Origin: Amycolatopsis acidiphila
Lineage (GTDB): Bacteria; Actinomycetota; Actinomycetes; Mycobacteriales; Pseudonocardiaceae
Length of the DNA stretch: 64,000 nt
Assembly: GCF_021391495.1 (NCBI RefSeq)
Contig: NZ_CP090063.1
Location: forward strand, 2,852,001 to 2,916,000
Direction: 5' to 3'
The first letter of the stretch is position 1, and each line of letters opens with the position of its first letter. A program made the position numbers and the translations under genes. Positions 50,414-59,198 of this stretch are shown here, in pieces. The notes beneath the pieces were generated by a model. That model was given only the letters and a program-made list of their open reading frames with translations. It was not told where the DNA came from and did not search any database.

Positions 50414-50679
50414 TTCCGGCGTCGCCCTCTCTCACGCAGTCGGGTGACCGTCCGCGCGATGGACCTCCCGGACGTCCCATCCCTTGCCGGGTCGAAGTCC
50501 TCCCCGGCGCGATGGTCGACTCCCGCCACCGGCAGCGCCACGACCTCCGGCTTCCAGTACACCGCCTCCGCTCTCTTCGGGAGGTTTGTCGGCGTCAGGA
50601 CGGTTGCGGGGTTTTCCGCTGCCCTGCCAGCGCTGTAGCATCTGAAACGCTCACTCTGCCTATTGAAACGAGGTGAGTC

Positions 50680-51510
50680 TTGTCGGCCGACCGGAATCTC
50701 GATCCTGATGAAGGCGCCGGCGACGGGCCTCTCGCCGAAGACCGCGACTACTCCCTGCGTGCCGTCGACCGGGTGTGCGCGATCCTGGACCTGTTGCAGC
50801 AGTCCGTGGACGGTATCAGCCTGAACACCGTGGTCGAGGCCACTGGTATGCCGAAATCCTCCGCGTACCGCTATCTGTGGACGCTCGAGGCGCATCGCTA
50901 CGTCGAGCGCGACGAGGAGACCGGGCTGTGCCGGCTCGGGCTGGGGTTCCTGGGGATGCAGTCGCGCCACCTCGAACTGCTGCGCGAGGTCGCGCGCCCG
51001 TGGCTGGAGAAGCTGCGCGACGAGTTCGGCGAGACGTCGAACCTGGGGGTACTCGACAGCGACCGGATCATCTACGTCGACATCATCGAAAGCCGGCGTG
51101 GCGTCCGGCTGGCCGCCTCGCGCGGTGACCGCGACCCGCTGCACTCCACGGCGCTCGGCAAGGCCATCGCCGCGCACCTGGCGGAGGACAGGATCCGCGA
51201 CGTGCTGGCCCGGTGCGGGATGCCGCGCCGGTCGGCCAACACGATCACCACCGTCGAGGACTACCTCGCCGAGCTCGACACCGTGCGCTCGCTGGGATAC
51301 GCGGTGGACAACCTGGAGAACGAGGCCGACGGCCGCTGTGTCGCCGTGCCGTTGCTGGGCGCCAGCATCCCCGCCGCGATCAGCCTGAGCGCGCCCGCCG
51401 CGCGGTTCCCGACCAAGGACGTCGGCCGCGCCGCGAAGGCCCTGATCGACGTGGCCTCACGCATCGTCTCGCGCCCGCGGGCCAACAGTGGCACGAACGA
51501 CGCCGCCTGA
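50680..51510 (+). CDS. IclR-family transcriptional regulator
   Basis: 276 aa from TTG 50680, with GAGG 6 bases upstream. The N-terminal winged helix-turn-helix is at about 25-85 (AVDRVCAILDLLQQSVDGIS, TGMPKSSAYRYLWTLEAHRY). The IclR effector domain follows (SRRGVRLAASRGDRDPLHST, ALGKAIAAHL, and GYAVDNLENEADGRCVAVPL with the conserved Cys). Such proteins control catabolic operons in response to small acids. No obvious target lies beside it, and a hairpin terminator follows, so it stands alone. Confidence 0.92.
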   Translation: MSADRNLDPDEGAGDGPLAEDRDYSLRAVDRVCAILDLLQQSVDGISLNTVVEATGMPKSSAYRYLWTLEAHRYVERDEETGLCRLGLGFLGMQSRHLELLREVARPWLEKLRDEFGETSNLGVLDSDRIIYVDIIESRRGVRLAASRGDRDPLHSTALGKAIAAHLAEDRIRDVLARCGMPRRSANTITTVEDYLAELDTVRSLGYAVDNLENEADGRCVAVPLLGASIPAAISLSAPAARFPTKDVGRAAKALIDVASRIVSRPRANSGTNDAA

Positions 51511-51514
51511 CCCG

Positions 51515-51549
51515 CGCGCGCCGGAGGTCCGGGGGAACCCCGGCGCGCG
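51515..51549 (+). terminator. GC hairpin after the IclR gene
   Basis: CGCGCGCCGG (51515-51524) pairs perfectly with CCGGCGCGCG (51540-51549). It lies 5 bases after the stop codon. It has no T tract, as is typical in this GC range. Confidence 0.65.
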
Positions 51550-52025
51550 GGGAGGGCGGATCTCGCGCCGGGGTTCCGACTGCCGGCCGTGGTAGTCAAT
51601 GGCCAAAGAGGCACACACGGCCGACGGTCCCTGACGGCATTTCTCGATCGCCGACGCCTCTCATCGTCGTGTCTGCCGATGCCGGACACAATGCTCCATC
51701 CGAGTTAAATCGAAACGCTTGTTTCATCTGTCGGTACCACTGAGAAGTGGTGATGGATTTACCGGCTACATTCCGTGATTGTTCGGCGCTGGGCAACGGC
51801 GATCCGCCGTCACCTTCCCGTGACGGCCGCGTGCTCGAACCGTGCCGCTCCCAACAGGAGATATCTGCGAACTCGCTTGTAACGCCACGGCGAACGGGAC
51901 CGACTCCCCGGCAGGTGTGGCACGAATGGGGGTAGTGCCGCCCGGGCACGAAGATTACTGAATGTGATCACGCGGCGTGTGGCAGGCATGCCGATCCCCA
52001 CAGCCAGCCGATGGGCGGAGGTCGG
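51550..52025. other. Leader/promoter region of the polysaccharide cluster
   Basis: About 475 bases with several lower-GC patches (51700-51790, 51850-51970). No coding sequence is recognisable. It should hold the main promoter of the glycan cluster; no -35/-10 pair is clear enough to name. Confidence 0.4.
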
Positions 52026-53507
52026 ATGGAAGAGTCGTTTCCGGGCGGCGAAGCGGTCACCGATATCGGGCCGCGACGCCCGCGGCCGAGCCCGCATGCC
52101 GTGCGGACCCCGCCGCGGGCGTCGTCGACCACCTGGGAGGCGCGCTACCGCGCCTGGGTGATCGGCTCCGACGTGTTCGCGACGCTGCTGGTGATCGCCA
52201 CCACCGCCTTCGCGATCTTGGAGATCACCGGCCGCCCCTACTTCCTGCACGCGTCCGGGACCGCCGCCGCGATCCTGTGCGCGCTGCCGCTCAACCGCGC
52301 GTGGAGCCGGCACCTGCTCGGCGAGGGCGCGGAGGAGTACCGCAGGCTCGGCCGGGCGCTGATCGTCGCCGGGGTCGGCGTGGCGCTGGCGGGTCTGTTG
52401 TTCGGCGCACTCGACGTGCAGCCGTGGGTGTTCCTCGCCGTCCCGCTGGTGGGGCTGATCGCGTTGCCGCAGCGGTACGTGCTGCGGCAGTTCGTGCACC
52501 ACGCGCGCAACAAGAGTGGGACATGCATGCTGCCGGTGATGGCGGCCGGGGCGCCCGGCACGGTGCGCGACCTCATCGAGCGCACGCGCGCCGACTCGCA
52601 CGTGGGCTGGCGGGTCGAGGCGGTCTGCACCGACAGCGGGACCGGCGAGGTCGGCGGGACAGCGGTGGCGGGCCGGCTGGACGAGGTCGCCGAGCAGGTG
52701 CGCCGCGGGGGCTACCGCGTCGTCGCCGTCACCTCCGACCCGTACTGGACCCCTGCCCGGCTGCAGCAGCTGGCGTGGGACCTGGAGGGCACGGGCGCGG
52801 AGCTGGTGGTCGCGCCGGTGCTGATGGAGGTCGCCGGGCCGCGCCTGAACGTCAGCGGCGTGCTGGGGATGCCGTTGCTGCGGGTCAGCGCGCCCGCGTT
52901 CACCGGAGGGCGGCGAATCATCAAGGAGGCGTTCGACCGGGCCACGGCCGCCGCCGGGCTCCTCCTGATCTCGCCGGTGCTGCTGCTGATCGCGCTGCTG
53001 ATCAAGCTGAACGACCGGGGCCCGGTGTTCTACCGGCAGCGCCGGGTCGGCCGCGACGGCGACAGCTTCATGATGATCAAGTTCCGGACGATGGTCGTGG
53101 ACGCCGACCGCATCCGCGACGAGCTGCTGGCGGCGAACGAGGGTTCCGGGCCGCTGTTCAAGCTGCGCCGCGACCCGCGGATCACCAGGGTCGGCGCCGT
53201 CCTGCGCCGGTACTCGCTCGACGAGCTGCCGCAGCTGTTCAACGTGCTGGGCGGCACGATGTCGCTGGTCGGGCCGCGTCCGCCGCTGCCGGAGGAGACC
53301 GAGAGCTACGAGCGCGCGGCGCGCCGCCGCCTGCTGGTGAAGCCCGGGCTGACCGGGCTGTGGCAGGTCAGCGGGCGCAGCGACCTGAGCTGGGACCAGA
53401 GCGTCCGGCTCGACCTGCGCTACGTCGAGGACTGGTCGCTGGCGCTGGACATGGTGATCCTCTGGAAGACGGCGCGCGCGGTCGTGAGCGGGCGAGGCGC
53501 CTACTGA
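52026..53507 (+). CDS. Exopolysaccharide polyprenyl-phosphate sugar-1-phosphate transferase (initiating)
   Basis: 493 aa from ATG 52026 (GGAGG upstream; the in-frame ATG at 52011 is an alternative). Four N-terminal membrane helices lie at about 45-165. They are followed by a CoA-binding-like domain and a fifth helix near 315-340 (AAAGLLLISPVLLLIALLI). The bacterial sugar-transferase domain comes last (KFRTMVVDADRIR, LDELPQLFNVLGGTMSLVGPRP split, KPGLTGLWQVSGRS). It transfers a sugar phosphate to undecaprenyl phosphate, starting repeat-unit synthesis at the inner membrane face. It is the first gene of the cluster. Confidence 0.93.
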   Translation: MEESFPGGEAVTDIGPRRPRPSPHAVRTPPRASSTTWEARYRAWVIGSDVFATLLVIATTAFAILEITGRPYFLHASGTAAAILCALPLNRAWSRHLLGEGAEEYRRLGRALIVAGVGVALAGLLFGALDVQPWVFLAVPLVGLIALPQRYVLRQFVHHARNKSGTCMLPVMAAGAPGTVRDLIERTRADSHVGWRVEAVCTDSGTGEVGGTAVAGRLDEVAEQVRRGGYRVVAVTSDPYWTPARLQQLAWDLEGTGAELVVAPVLMEVAGPRLNVSGVLGMPLLRVSAPAFTGGRRIIKEAFDRATAAAGLLLISPVLLLIALLIKLNDRGPVFYRQRRVGRDGDSFMMIKFRTMVVDADRIRDELLAANEGSGPLFKLRRDPRITRVGAVLRRYSLDELPQLFNVLGGTMSLVGPRPPLPEETESYERAARRRLLVKPGLTGLWQVSGRSDLSWDQSVRLDLRYVEDWSLALDMVILWKTARAVVSGRGAY

Positions 53508-53546
53508 GGCCCGCCGCCCGCGACGGACCCGTTCCGCGTGGCTTGC

Positions 53547-53552
53547 TTAGAT
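53547..53552 (+). promoter_or_regulatory. Putative -10 box for a leaderless PIG-L transcript
   Basis: TTAGAT lies 7 bases before GTG 53559, the spacing expected if transcription starts at the start codon. No ribosome site precedes this GTG. Confidence 0.45.
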
Positions 53553-53558
53553 CACAGG

Positions 53559-54203
53559 GTGCTTTCCCTGCAACTGCCCGGAATCCGGCACGTCGCGCTC
53601 CTCGGCGCGCACTGCGACGACCTCGCCATCGGCGCGGGCGGCAGCCTGCTGACGCTGTGCGCGGGGCGACCGGACCTGACGGTCCACGCCCTCGTGCTCG
53701 GCGGCGGTGGCACCGCCCGCGAGGACGAGGAACGCGCGGCCCTCGCCGACTTCTGCGCGCCGGCCCGGCTGGAGCTGACCGTGCTGGACTTCCCCGACGG
53801 GCGGATGCCGGCGCACTGGCTCGAGGTCAAGGAGGCCGTCGCCGCCCTGCGCGGGCGGCTGGACGCGGATCTGGTCCTCGCCCCGCACCGCGGCGACCGG
53901 CACCAGGACCACCGGCTGGTGGCCGAGATCGTGCCGCAGGTCTTCCGCGACCAGCTCGTGCTCGGCTACGAGATCCTCAAGTGGGACGGCGACCTCGCAC
54001 AGCCGGCGGTCTACCAGCCGTTGACCGAGCAGGTCGCCCGGCGCAAGGCCGAGCTGCTCGCCGAGCACTACCCGTCACAGCACGGCAAGGACTGGTACGA
54101 CGAGGAGGCGTTCCTCGGGCTGGCCCGGCTGCGCGGGGTGCAGCAGCACACCCGCTACGCCGAGGCGTTCCACGTCGAGAAGCTCAGCCTCGCCCTAGGC
54201 TGA
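53559..54203 (+). CDS. PIG-L family deacetylase
   Basis: 214 aa. The zinc site motif is GAHCDDLAIGAGG, where most members have AHPDD, so the Pro is replaced by Cys while His and Asp remain. The downstream HRGDRHQDHRLVAE supplies the third ligand and catalytic residues. The family removes N-acetyl groups from GlcNAc-type sugars, as in mycothiol, GPI and glycan synthesis. Within this cluster it may trim an amino sugar of the glycan. GTG 53559 is chosen because a -10-like box suggests a leaderless transcript; GTG 53538 adds 7 residues. Its end overlaps the convergent epimerase gene by 20 bases. Confidence 0.87.
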   Translation: MLSLQLPGIRHVALLGAHCDDLAIGAGGSLLTLCAGRPDLTVHALVLGGGGTAREDEERAALADFCAPARLELTVLDFPDGRMPAHWLEVKEAVAALRGRLDADLVLAPHRGDRHQDHRLVAEIVPQVFRDQLVLGYEILKWDGDLAQPAVYQPLTEQVARRKAELLAEHYPSQHGKDWYDEEAFLGLARLRGVQQHTRYAEAFHVEKLSLALG

Positions 54204-54735
54204 CCAGCAGCTCACGCCACGACGGCGCCGCGGCGTCGCGAGGGCTGACCACGCTGACCGGCAGTGGCCAGGCGATCGCCAGCTCCGGGTCGTCGTGGCG
54301 CACGGCCAGGTCCTCCGACGGGTCGTGCGGCCGGTCGATGCGGTAGCAGACGTCGGCGGTCTCGGTCAGCGCCTGGAAGCCGTGCAGCATGCCCGGCGGC
54401 ACGTACAGGTGCGCGAACTCGGTGTCGTCGAGCCGGAGCTCCAGGCGGCGGCCGAACGTGGCGGAGTCCGGCCGGATGTCGATCACGGTGTCCAGCACCG
54501 CGCCGTGCGCGCACCGCACGAGCTTCGCCTCGCCCCGGCCGGACCGCCCGTGCAGCCCGCGCACGACGCCCCGGTGCGAGCGTGACTGCGAGTCCTGGGC
54601 CTGGGCCCCCAGCTCGATCCCGTGCTCGCGGGCGATCGCCGCGTCGAACGTCCGGGTGAAGAAGCCGCGGTCGTCGTGGTGCGGCTGCGGCCGCAACACG
54701 TACACGCCCGCGATCTCGGTTTCGGTCACCTGCAC
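54184..54735 (-). CDS. dTDP-4-dehydrorhamnose 3,5-epimerase-like (RmlC) protein
   Basis: 183 aa from GTG 54735, with AGGAG about 10 bases upstream. The cupin fold of RmlC is clear: RGFFTRTFDAAIAREHGIEL, SRSHRGVVRGLHGRSGRGEA (with the catalytic His), VLDTVIDIRPDSATFGR, and PPGMLHGFQALTETADVCYR. It epimerises C3 and/or C5 of an NDP-4-keto-6-deoxysugar. It is transcribed against the rest of the cluster, divergent from the first C-methyltransferase across about 50 bases, which must hold both promoters. The other rml genes are not in the window. Confidence 0.9.
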   Translation of the reverse strand: MQVTETEIAGVYVLRPQPHHDDRGFFTRTFDAAIAREHGIELGAQAQDSQSRSHRGVVRGLHGRSGRGEAKLVRCAHGAVLDTVIDIRPDSATFGRRLELRLDDTEFAHLYVPPGMLHGFQALTETADVCYRIDRPHDPSEDLAVRHDDPELAIAWPLPVSVVSPRDAAAPSWRELLVSLGRG

Positions 54736-54785
54736 GGCTAAGTTGCTCCTGTCCTCGAATCTCGACTGATCTACCGGGAGAACCC

Positions 54786-55865
54786 GTGCCATCTTGCCGG
54801 GCCTGCGGCGCGGCCGCCGGCGACCTCGTCCTCGACCTCGGCGAGCAGCCGCCGTGCGACCTGTTCCCGCCCGCCGGCGACCCCGGCCCCGACCCGCTGT
54901 TCCCGTTGCGGATGTGGCTGTGCGGGCGGTGCTCGCTCGCACAGCTCGTCGAAGACCCGGGCACGAAGGAGGAGCCGGCCGGGGTGGAGCCGCGCGCGCT
55001 CACCGAGCAGGCCGCGGACGCGGTGCGGGCGCTCGCCGGGGCGGGGCTCGTCCGGCCGGGCGCCTCGGTCGCGGAGTACGGCAGCCCGCACGGCGGCTCC
55101 TGGCTTCCGTTGCTGCGCGCGGAAGGCATGCGCGAAGCCGCGCCGGACGAGCCCGCCGACCTCGTGATCGACTGCTTCGGGCTGATGCACGACGCGGACC
55201 AGCGGGCGGCGATGGCGGCCAGGGCCGCCCGGCTGGCGCCCGGCGCCACGCTGGTGATGCAGTTCCACTCGCTCGCGTCGATCCTGGCCCAGGGGCAGTG
55301 GAACGCCTTGCGGCACGGGCATTTCGCGTACTACTCGCTGCCCTCGGCGAGCGCGCTGGCCGGGTCCGCGGGGCTGCGGCCCGGGCGCAGCTGGTCGTTC
55401 CCGCTGTACGGCGGCACCGTGCTGCTCGAGCTGAGCCGGGACGGCGCACCGGACGCGGGCACCGAAGAGCGGACGCGACGGGAGGTCGCCGCCGGGGTGA
55501 CCGACAGCGCCCGGGTGGCGGGGCTCGGCCGCGCGGCGCGGGACGGCGCGGCGCGGCTGCGTGCCCAACTGACCGATGTCGCGGACGCGGGAAAGCGCGT
55601 TCTCGGCTACGGTGCGGCGTCCCGCGCGGCCGCCCTCCTGCGGCATGCCGGAATCGATTCGGGACTGCTGCCGGCGATTGTGGACATTTCTGCCGTCAAG
55701 CACGGCAGGCGAATGCCCGCGAGCGCAATTCCGATCGTCCCGCCGGACTTCCTGCGAAGTGATCTTCCCGACGTTCTCCTGCTGTTCGTGCCCGACCTGC
55801 TGGCCGAGGTCCGGGCCGCGTTCCCGGCCCTGGACGAACACGGCTGTGAATGGATTCTGACCTAG
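54786..55865 (+). CDS. Divergent C-methyltransferase-like protein (NovU/TylC3 family)
   Basis: 359 aa, shorter than the usual 405-415. The N-terminal zinc site is present (CRACGAAAGDLVLDLGEQPP, later LCGRCSLAQLV). The C-terminal Methyltransf_14-like region is present (VLGYGAASRAAALLRHAGI, VDISAVKHGRRMPASAIPI). The central SAM domain is degenerate: EYGSPHGG replaces the usual E(I/V)xSNDGYL, the acidic GIEP strand is absent, and the YHEHF motif reads RHGHF. It may be a structural or low-activity partner of the full-length paralogue downstream. It is divergent from the RmlC-like gene. Confidence 0.78.
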   Translation: MPSCRACGAAAGDLVLDLGEQPPCDLFPPAGDPGPDPLFPLRMWLCGRCSLAQLVEDPGTKEEPAGVEPRALTEQAADAVRALAGAGLVRPGASVAEYGSPHGGSWLPLLRAEGMREAAPDEPADLVIDCFGLMHDADQRAAMAARAARLAPGATLVMQFHSLASILAQGQWNALRHGHFAYYSLPSASALAGSAGLRPGRSWSFPLYGGTVLLELSRDGAPDAGTEERTRREVAAGVTDSARVAGLGRAARDGAARLRAQLTDVADAGKRVLGYGAASRAAALLRHAGIDSGLLPAIVDISAVKHGRRMPASAIPIVPPDFLRSDLPDVLLLFVPDLLAEVRAAFPALDEHGCEWILT

Positions 55866-55982
55866 GGGTTCGTGCAGGTCAGGTGGCGCCTGGTCCTGGT
55901 GCGCTCACGCACGGCGGTGGCGTTCACCCGATCGATCCTCCCTGATCACCCAGTTGCCCGTAACGCCGGAGGGGTGCAGCCC

Positions 55983-55988
55983 TATAGT
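55983..55988 (+). promoter_or_regulatory. Putative -10 box before the second C-methyltransferase
   Basis: TATAGT is a strong -10 match 58 bases before ATG 56047, in the only notable intergenic gap (181 bases) of the plus-strand cluster. The -35 partner is unclear: TTGCCC at 55954 is 23 bases away, too far. The box could start a second transcript from here to the cluster end. Confidence 0.4.
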
Positions 55989-56046
55989 CACGGTGAAAAC
56001 ATACTGGGCGTGTGCCTGGGGGCCATGGGACGAGGGGCGGGCGATC

Positions 56047-57306
56047 ATGCCGGAGGCCGATCGGCCGTCGTGCCGGCTGTGCGGGTGCGCGGAGCTGACC
56101 GGCGTGCTCGACCTCGGGGCGAGCCCCCCGTGTGAGTCTTTTCTGGCCGAAACCGAATTGGACTCGCCCGAATTGACGCATCCGCTGCATTTGCGGCTGT
56201 GTCCGAATTGTTTTCTGGCCCAGTTGCCGCCGTTGATCGATCCGGCGGAGACATTCACCGAGTACGCCTATTTCTCGTCATTTTCCCACTCGTGGCTCAA
56301 GCACGCCGAAACGTTCGTCACGACGGCGGTCGACCGGCTCGGCCTGACCGGCTCCGCGTTCGTCGTCGAGGTCGCGAGCAACGACGGGTACCTGCTGCGC
56401 AACGTCGTCGAGCGGGGCCTGCGCTGCCTGGGCATCGAGCCGTCGGTCAACGTGGGTGCCGCGGCGCGGGAGAAGGGCGTGCCGACGCTGACGGCGTTCC
56501 TCGACGCCGGGGCCGGCGCGGCCGTCCGGCGCGAGCACGGGCCGGCGGACCTGGTGGTGGCGAACAACGTCTACGCCCACATCCCCGACGTGCTGGGCTT
56601 CACGCGGGGGCTGCGCGAACTCGTCGCGGACGACGGCTGGGTCTCGATCGAGGTGCAGCACCTGGCCAGCCTCATCGAGCTGACCCAGTACGACACGATC
56701 TACCACGAGCACTTCCAGTACTACACGGTCGCGACCGCGCAGCGCGCCCTCGCGACGGCCGGGCTGGCGGTCGTGGACGTCGAGAAGCTGCCCACGCACG
56801 GCGGGTCGATCCGGCTGTGGGCGCGGCCCGAGGCCGCCGCGGGCGAGCCGAGCGAGCGGATGCGCGCCGTGCTGGCCGAGGAGCGCGCCGCCGGGCTGCA
56901 CGACCTGAGCGGCTACCGGGACTTCGCAGCCCGGGTCGAGGAGGTCCGCCTCGCGCTGCTGGAGTTCCTGATCGCCGCCAAGCGGCGCGGCGAGCGCGTC
57001 GTGGGCTACGGCGCGCCCGGCAAGGGCAACACCCTGCTCAACCACTGCGGCATCCGGCCGGACCTGCTGCCGTACACAGTGGACCGCAACCCCTACAAGC
57101 ACGGGCGCTACACGCCCGGCACCCGCATCCCGGTCTCCGCGCCCGAGCGGATCGCACAGGACCGCCCCGACTACGTGCTGGTCCTGCCGTGGAACCTGCG
57201 CGCCGAGTTGACCGCACAGCTCGGCTACATCGCAGAGTGGGGTGGACGGCTGGTGTTCCCCATCCCGCGGCTGGAGATCGTGACTCCTGAGCGAGAGGTG
57301 AACTGA
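56047..57306 (+). CDS. NDP-deoxysugar C-methyltransferase (NovU/TylC3 family)
   Basis: 419 aa, full family length. The zinc-binding N-terminus is CRLCGCAELTGVLDLGASPP and LCPNCFLAQLP. The SAM domain has VVEVASNDGYLLRNVV and LGIEPS. The catalytic YHEHFQYY motif lies in DTIYHEHFQYYT, then THGGSIRLWA. The C-terminal Rossmann-like domain has VVGYGAPGKGNTLLNHCGI and VDRNPYKHGRYTPG. Such enzymes methylate C3 or C5 of a 4-keto-deoxysugar nucleotide, giving branched sugars. ATG 56047 has GAGGGG upstream. It is 4 bases before the nucleotidyltransferase, in one operon. Confidence 0.93.
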   Translation: MPEADRPSCRLCGCAELTGVLDLGASPPCESFLAETELDSPELTHPLHLRLCPNCFLAQLPPLIDPAETFTEYAYFSSFSHSWLKHAETFVTTAVDRLGLTGSAFVVEVASNDGYLLRNVVERGLRCLGIEPSVNVGAAAREKGVPTLTAFLDAGAGAAVRREHGPADLVVANNVYAHIPDVLGFTRGLRELVADDGWVSIEVQHLASLIELTQYDTIYHEHFQYYTVATAQRALATAGLAVVDVEKLPTHGGSIRLWARPEAAAGEPSERMRAVLAEERAAGLHDLSGYRDFAARVEEVRLALLEFLIAAKRRGERVVGYGAPGKGNTLLNHCGIRPDLLPYTVDRNPYKHGRYTPGTRIPVSAPERIAQDRPDYVLVLPWNLRAELTAQLGYIAEWGGRLVFPIPRLEIVTPEREVN

Positions 57307-57310
57307 CAAG

Positions 57311-58105
57311 ATGAAGGTGGTGCTCTTCTGCGGCGGTTACGGCATGCGGATGCGCAACGGCCCCGCGGACGACGTGCCCAAGCCGATGCAGCTGGTCGGC
57401 CCGCGGCCCCTGCTGTGGCACGTGATGCGCTACTACGCCCACTTCGGGCACAAGGACTTCGTGCTCTGCCTCGGCTACGGCGCCCGGCACATCAAGGACT
57501 TCTTCCTGTCCTACACCGAGACCGCGTCGAACGACTTCGTGCTGCGCGGCGGTGAGGTCGAGCTGCTCTCGACCGACATCAGCGACTGGTCGATCACCTT
57601 CGTGCACACCGGGATCGAGTCCTCGATCGGCGAGCGGCTGCGCCGCGTGCGCGAGCACGTGGCCGGTGAGGAGATGTTCCTCGCCAACTACGCCGACGTG
57701 CTCTCCGACGCCCCGCTCGACGACATGATCGCCGGCCTCGAGGCGAGTGACGCCGGCGCCTCGATGATGGTCGTGCCGCCGCAGTCGACGTTCCACTGCG
57801 TGGAGCTCGAGGGCAGGCAGGTTCGTTCGATCAGCTCGGCCAGCCAGCTGCCGGTGTGGGAGAACGCCGGGTTCTTCGTGCTGCGGCAGGAGGTCTTCGA
57901 CCATCTTCCGGAGAACGGCGACCTCGTCGAGGACGCCTGTGGCACGCTCGCCGGGAAGGGCAGGCTGGTCGCCTACCCGTACCGCGGGTTCTGGCAGCCG
58001 GCGGACACGTTCAAGGAGCGCGCCGCGCTCGACGCCGCGTACGAGAGCGGCGAGCGGCCGTGGATGTTGTGGGAGAAGACGGCACCGGTGGGGGCGGGGA
58101 CATGA
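57311..58105 (+). CDS. Sugar-1-phosphate nucleotidyltransferase (RfbF-like)
   Basis: 264 aa. The nucleotide loop is [20 protein letters not shown], with the base- and phosphate-binding residues of glucose-1-phosphate cytidylyltransferases (RfbF) rather than the GGxGTRL of Rml[12 protein letters not shown] and [15 protein letters not shown] follow. The C-terminus [16 protein letters not shown] is typical of RfbF. It would make a CDP- or similar activated sugar. It overlaps the epimerase gene by ATGA. The nucleotide specificity is inferred from family resemblance. Confidence 0.88.
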   Translation: MKVVLFCGGYGMRMRNGPADDVPKPMQLVGPRPLLWHVMRYYAHFGHKDFVLCLGYGARHIKDFFLSYTETASNDFVLRGGEVELLSTDISDWSITFVHTGIESSIGERLRRVREHVAGEEMFLANYADVLSDAPLDDMIAGLEASDAGASMMVVPPQSTFHCVELEGRQVRSISSASQLPVWENAGFFVLRQEVFDHLPENGDLVEDACGTLAGKGRLVAYPYRGFWQPADTFKERAALDAAYESGERPWMLWEKTAPVGAGT

Positions 58106-59127
58106 AGGTACTGCTGACGGGACACCAGGGCTACCTCGGCTCGGTGATGGCGCCGGTGCTGCGCGAGGCCGGGCACGAGGTGTTCGGCCTCGACTCGGGG
58201 CTGTTCGCCGACTGCGTGCTCGGGCCGCGGCCCGACGACCCGCCGGGCGAGCCGGTGGACCTGCGCGACGTGACGGCCGACCGGCTCGCCGGGGCCGACG
58301 CGGTGATCCACCTGGCGGCGCTGTCCAACGACCCGCTCGGCTCGCTCAAGCCCGATCTGACCTACGACATCAACCACGCCGCCTCCGTACGGCTGGCCCG
58401 GTTGGCGAAGGACGCCGGGGTGCGCCGGTTCCTCTACGCCTCCACGTGCTCGGTGTACGGCGCGGCGGGGGAGGACCTGGTCACCGAGGACGCGCCGCTG
58501 CGCCCGGTCACCCCGTACGCGGAGTCGAAGGTGCGTGTCGAGGACGACCTGCACGCCCTCGCCGACTCCGGGTTCAGCCCGGTGTACCTGCGCAACGCCA
58601 CGGCGTTCGGCTTCTCGCCGCGGCTGCGGGCCGACATCGTGCTCAACAACCTGGTGGGCCATGCGGTGCTCACCGGTGAGGTGCGGGTGCTCTCCGACGG
58701 CACGCCCTGGCGGCCGCTGGTGCACGCGCTCGACATCGCGGCGGCGTTCACCGAGGCGCTGGCCGCACCCGTGGACGCGGTGCACGACATCGCGTTCAAC
58801 GTGGGCACCGAGGTCAACAACCTCACGGTGCGCCAGATCGCGGAGGCCGTCGTCGAGGCCGTGCCGGAGTCGAAGCTGCTGATCACCGGGGAGTCGGGAC
58901 CGGACCCACGCTCCTATCGGGTGGACTTCTCGCGGATCCGGGCCGCGCTGCCAGGGTTCGCGGCAGGATGGTCCGTGGCCGACGGCGCGCGCGAGCTCGC
59001 CGGCGCCTACACCCGGTACGGGCTGACGGCCGCCGATTTCGAGCAGCGGTTCACGCGCCTGGCGTGGCTGCGCGAGCAGCAGGACCGCGAGCTGCTCGAA
59101 ACCGATCTGCGACGCCGACGAACCTGA
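58102..59127 (+). CDS. NAD-dependent epimerase/dehydratase (extended SDR)
   Basis: 341 aa. It has the Rossmann motif [13 protein letters not shown], then [10 protein letters not shown] and the catalytic STCSVYG plus YAESK pair. [12 protein letters not shown] and [11 protein letters not shown] are typical of UDP-glucose-4-epimerase or CDP-sugar reductase-like SDRs. It would convert an activated sugar, most likely the product of the nucleotidyltransferase it overlaps. Possible activities are epimerase, 4,6-dehydratase or ketoreductase. The start is fixed by the ATGA overlap. Confidence 0.9.
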   Translation: MKVLLTGHQGYLGSVMAPVLREAGHEVFGLDSGLFADCVLGPRPDDPPGEPVDLRDVTADRLAGADAVIHLAALSNDPLGSLKPDLTYDINHAASVRLARLAKDAGVRRFLYASTCSVYGAAGEDLVTEDAPLRPVTPYAESKVRVEDDLHALADSGFSPVYLRNATAFGFSPRLRADIVLNNLVGHAVLTGEVRVLSDGTPWRPLVHALDIAAAFTEALAAPVDAVHDIAFNVGTEVNNLTVRQIAEAVVEAVPESKLLITGESGPDPRSYRVDFSRIRAALPGFAAGWSVADGARELAGAYTRYGLTAADFEQRFTRLAWLREQQDRELLETDLRRRRT

Positions 59128-59198
59128 GCCTCGCCCGAGCGTCTGACAGATATCTCCCCTCCCCGAACGTTGACCCCGCCCGTGAGGAAGCCCAGCGC

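Noticed and set aside
54212..55249. 345-codon minus-strand frame covering the epimerase region
   Set aside because: It is a shadow frame; the RmlC-like protein is in the frame ending at 54184.
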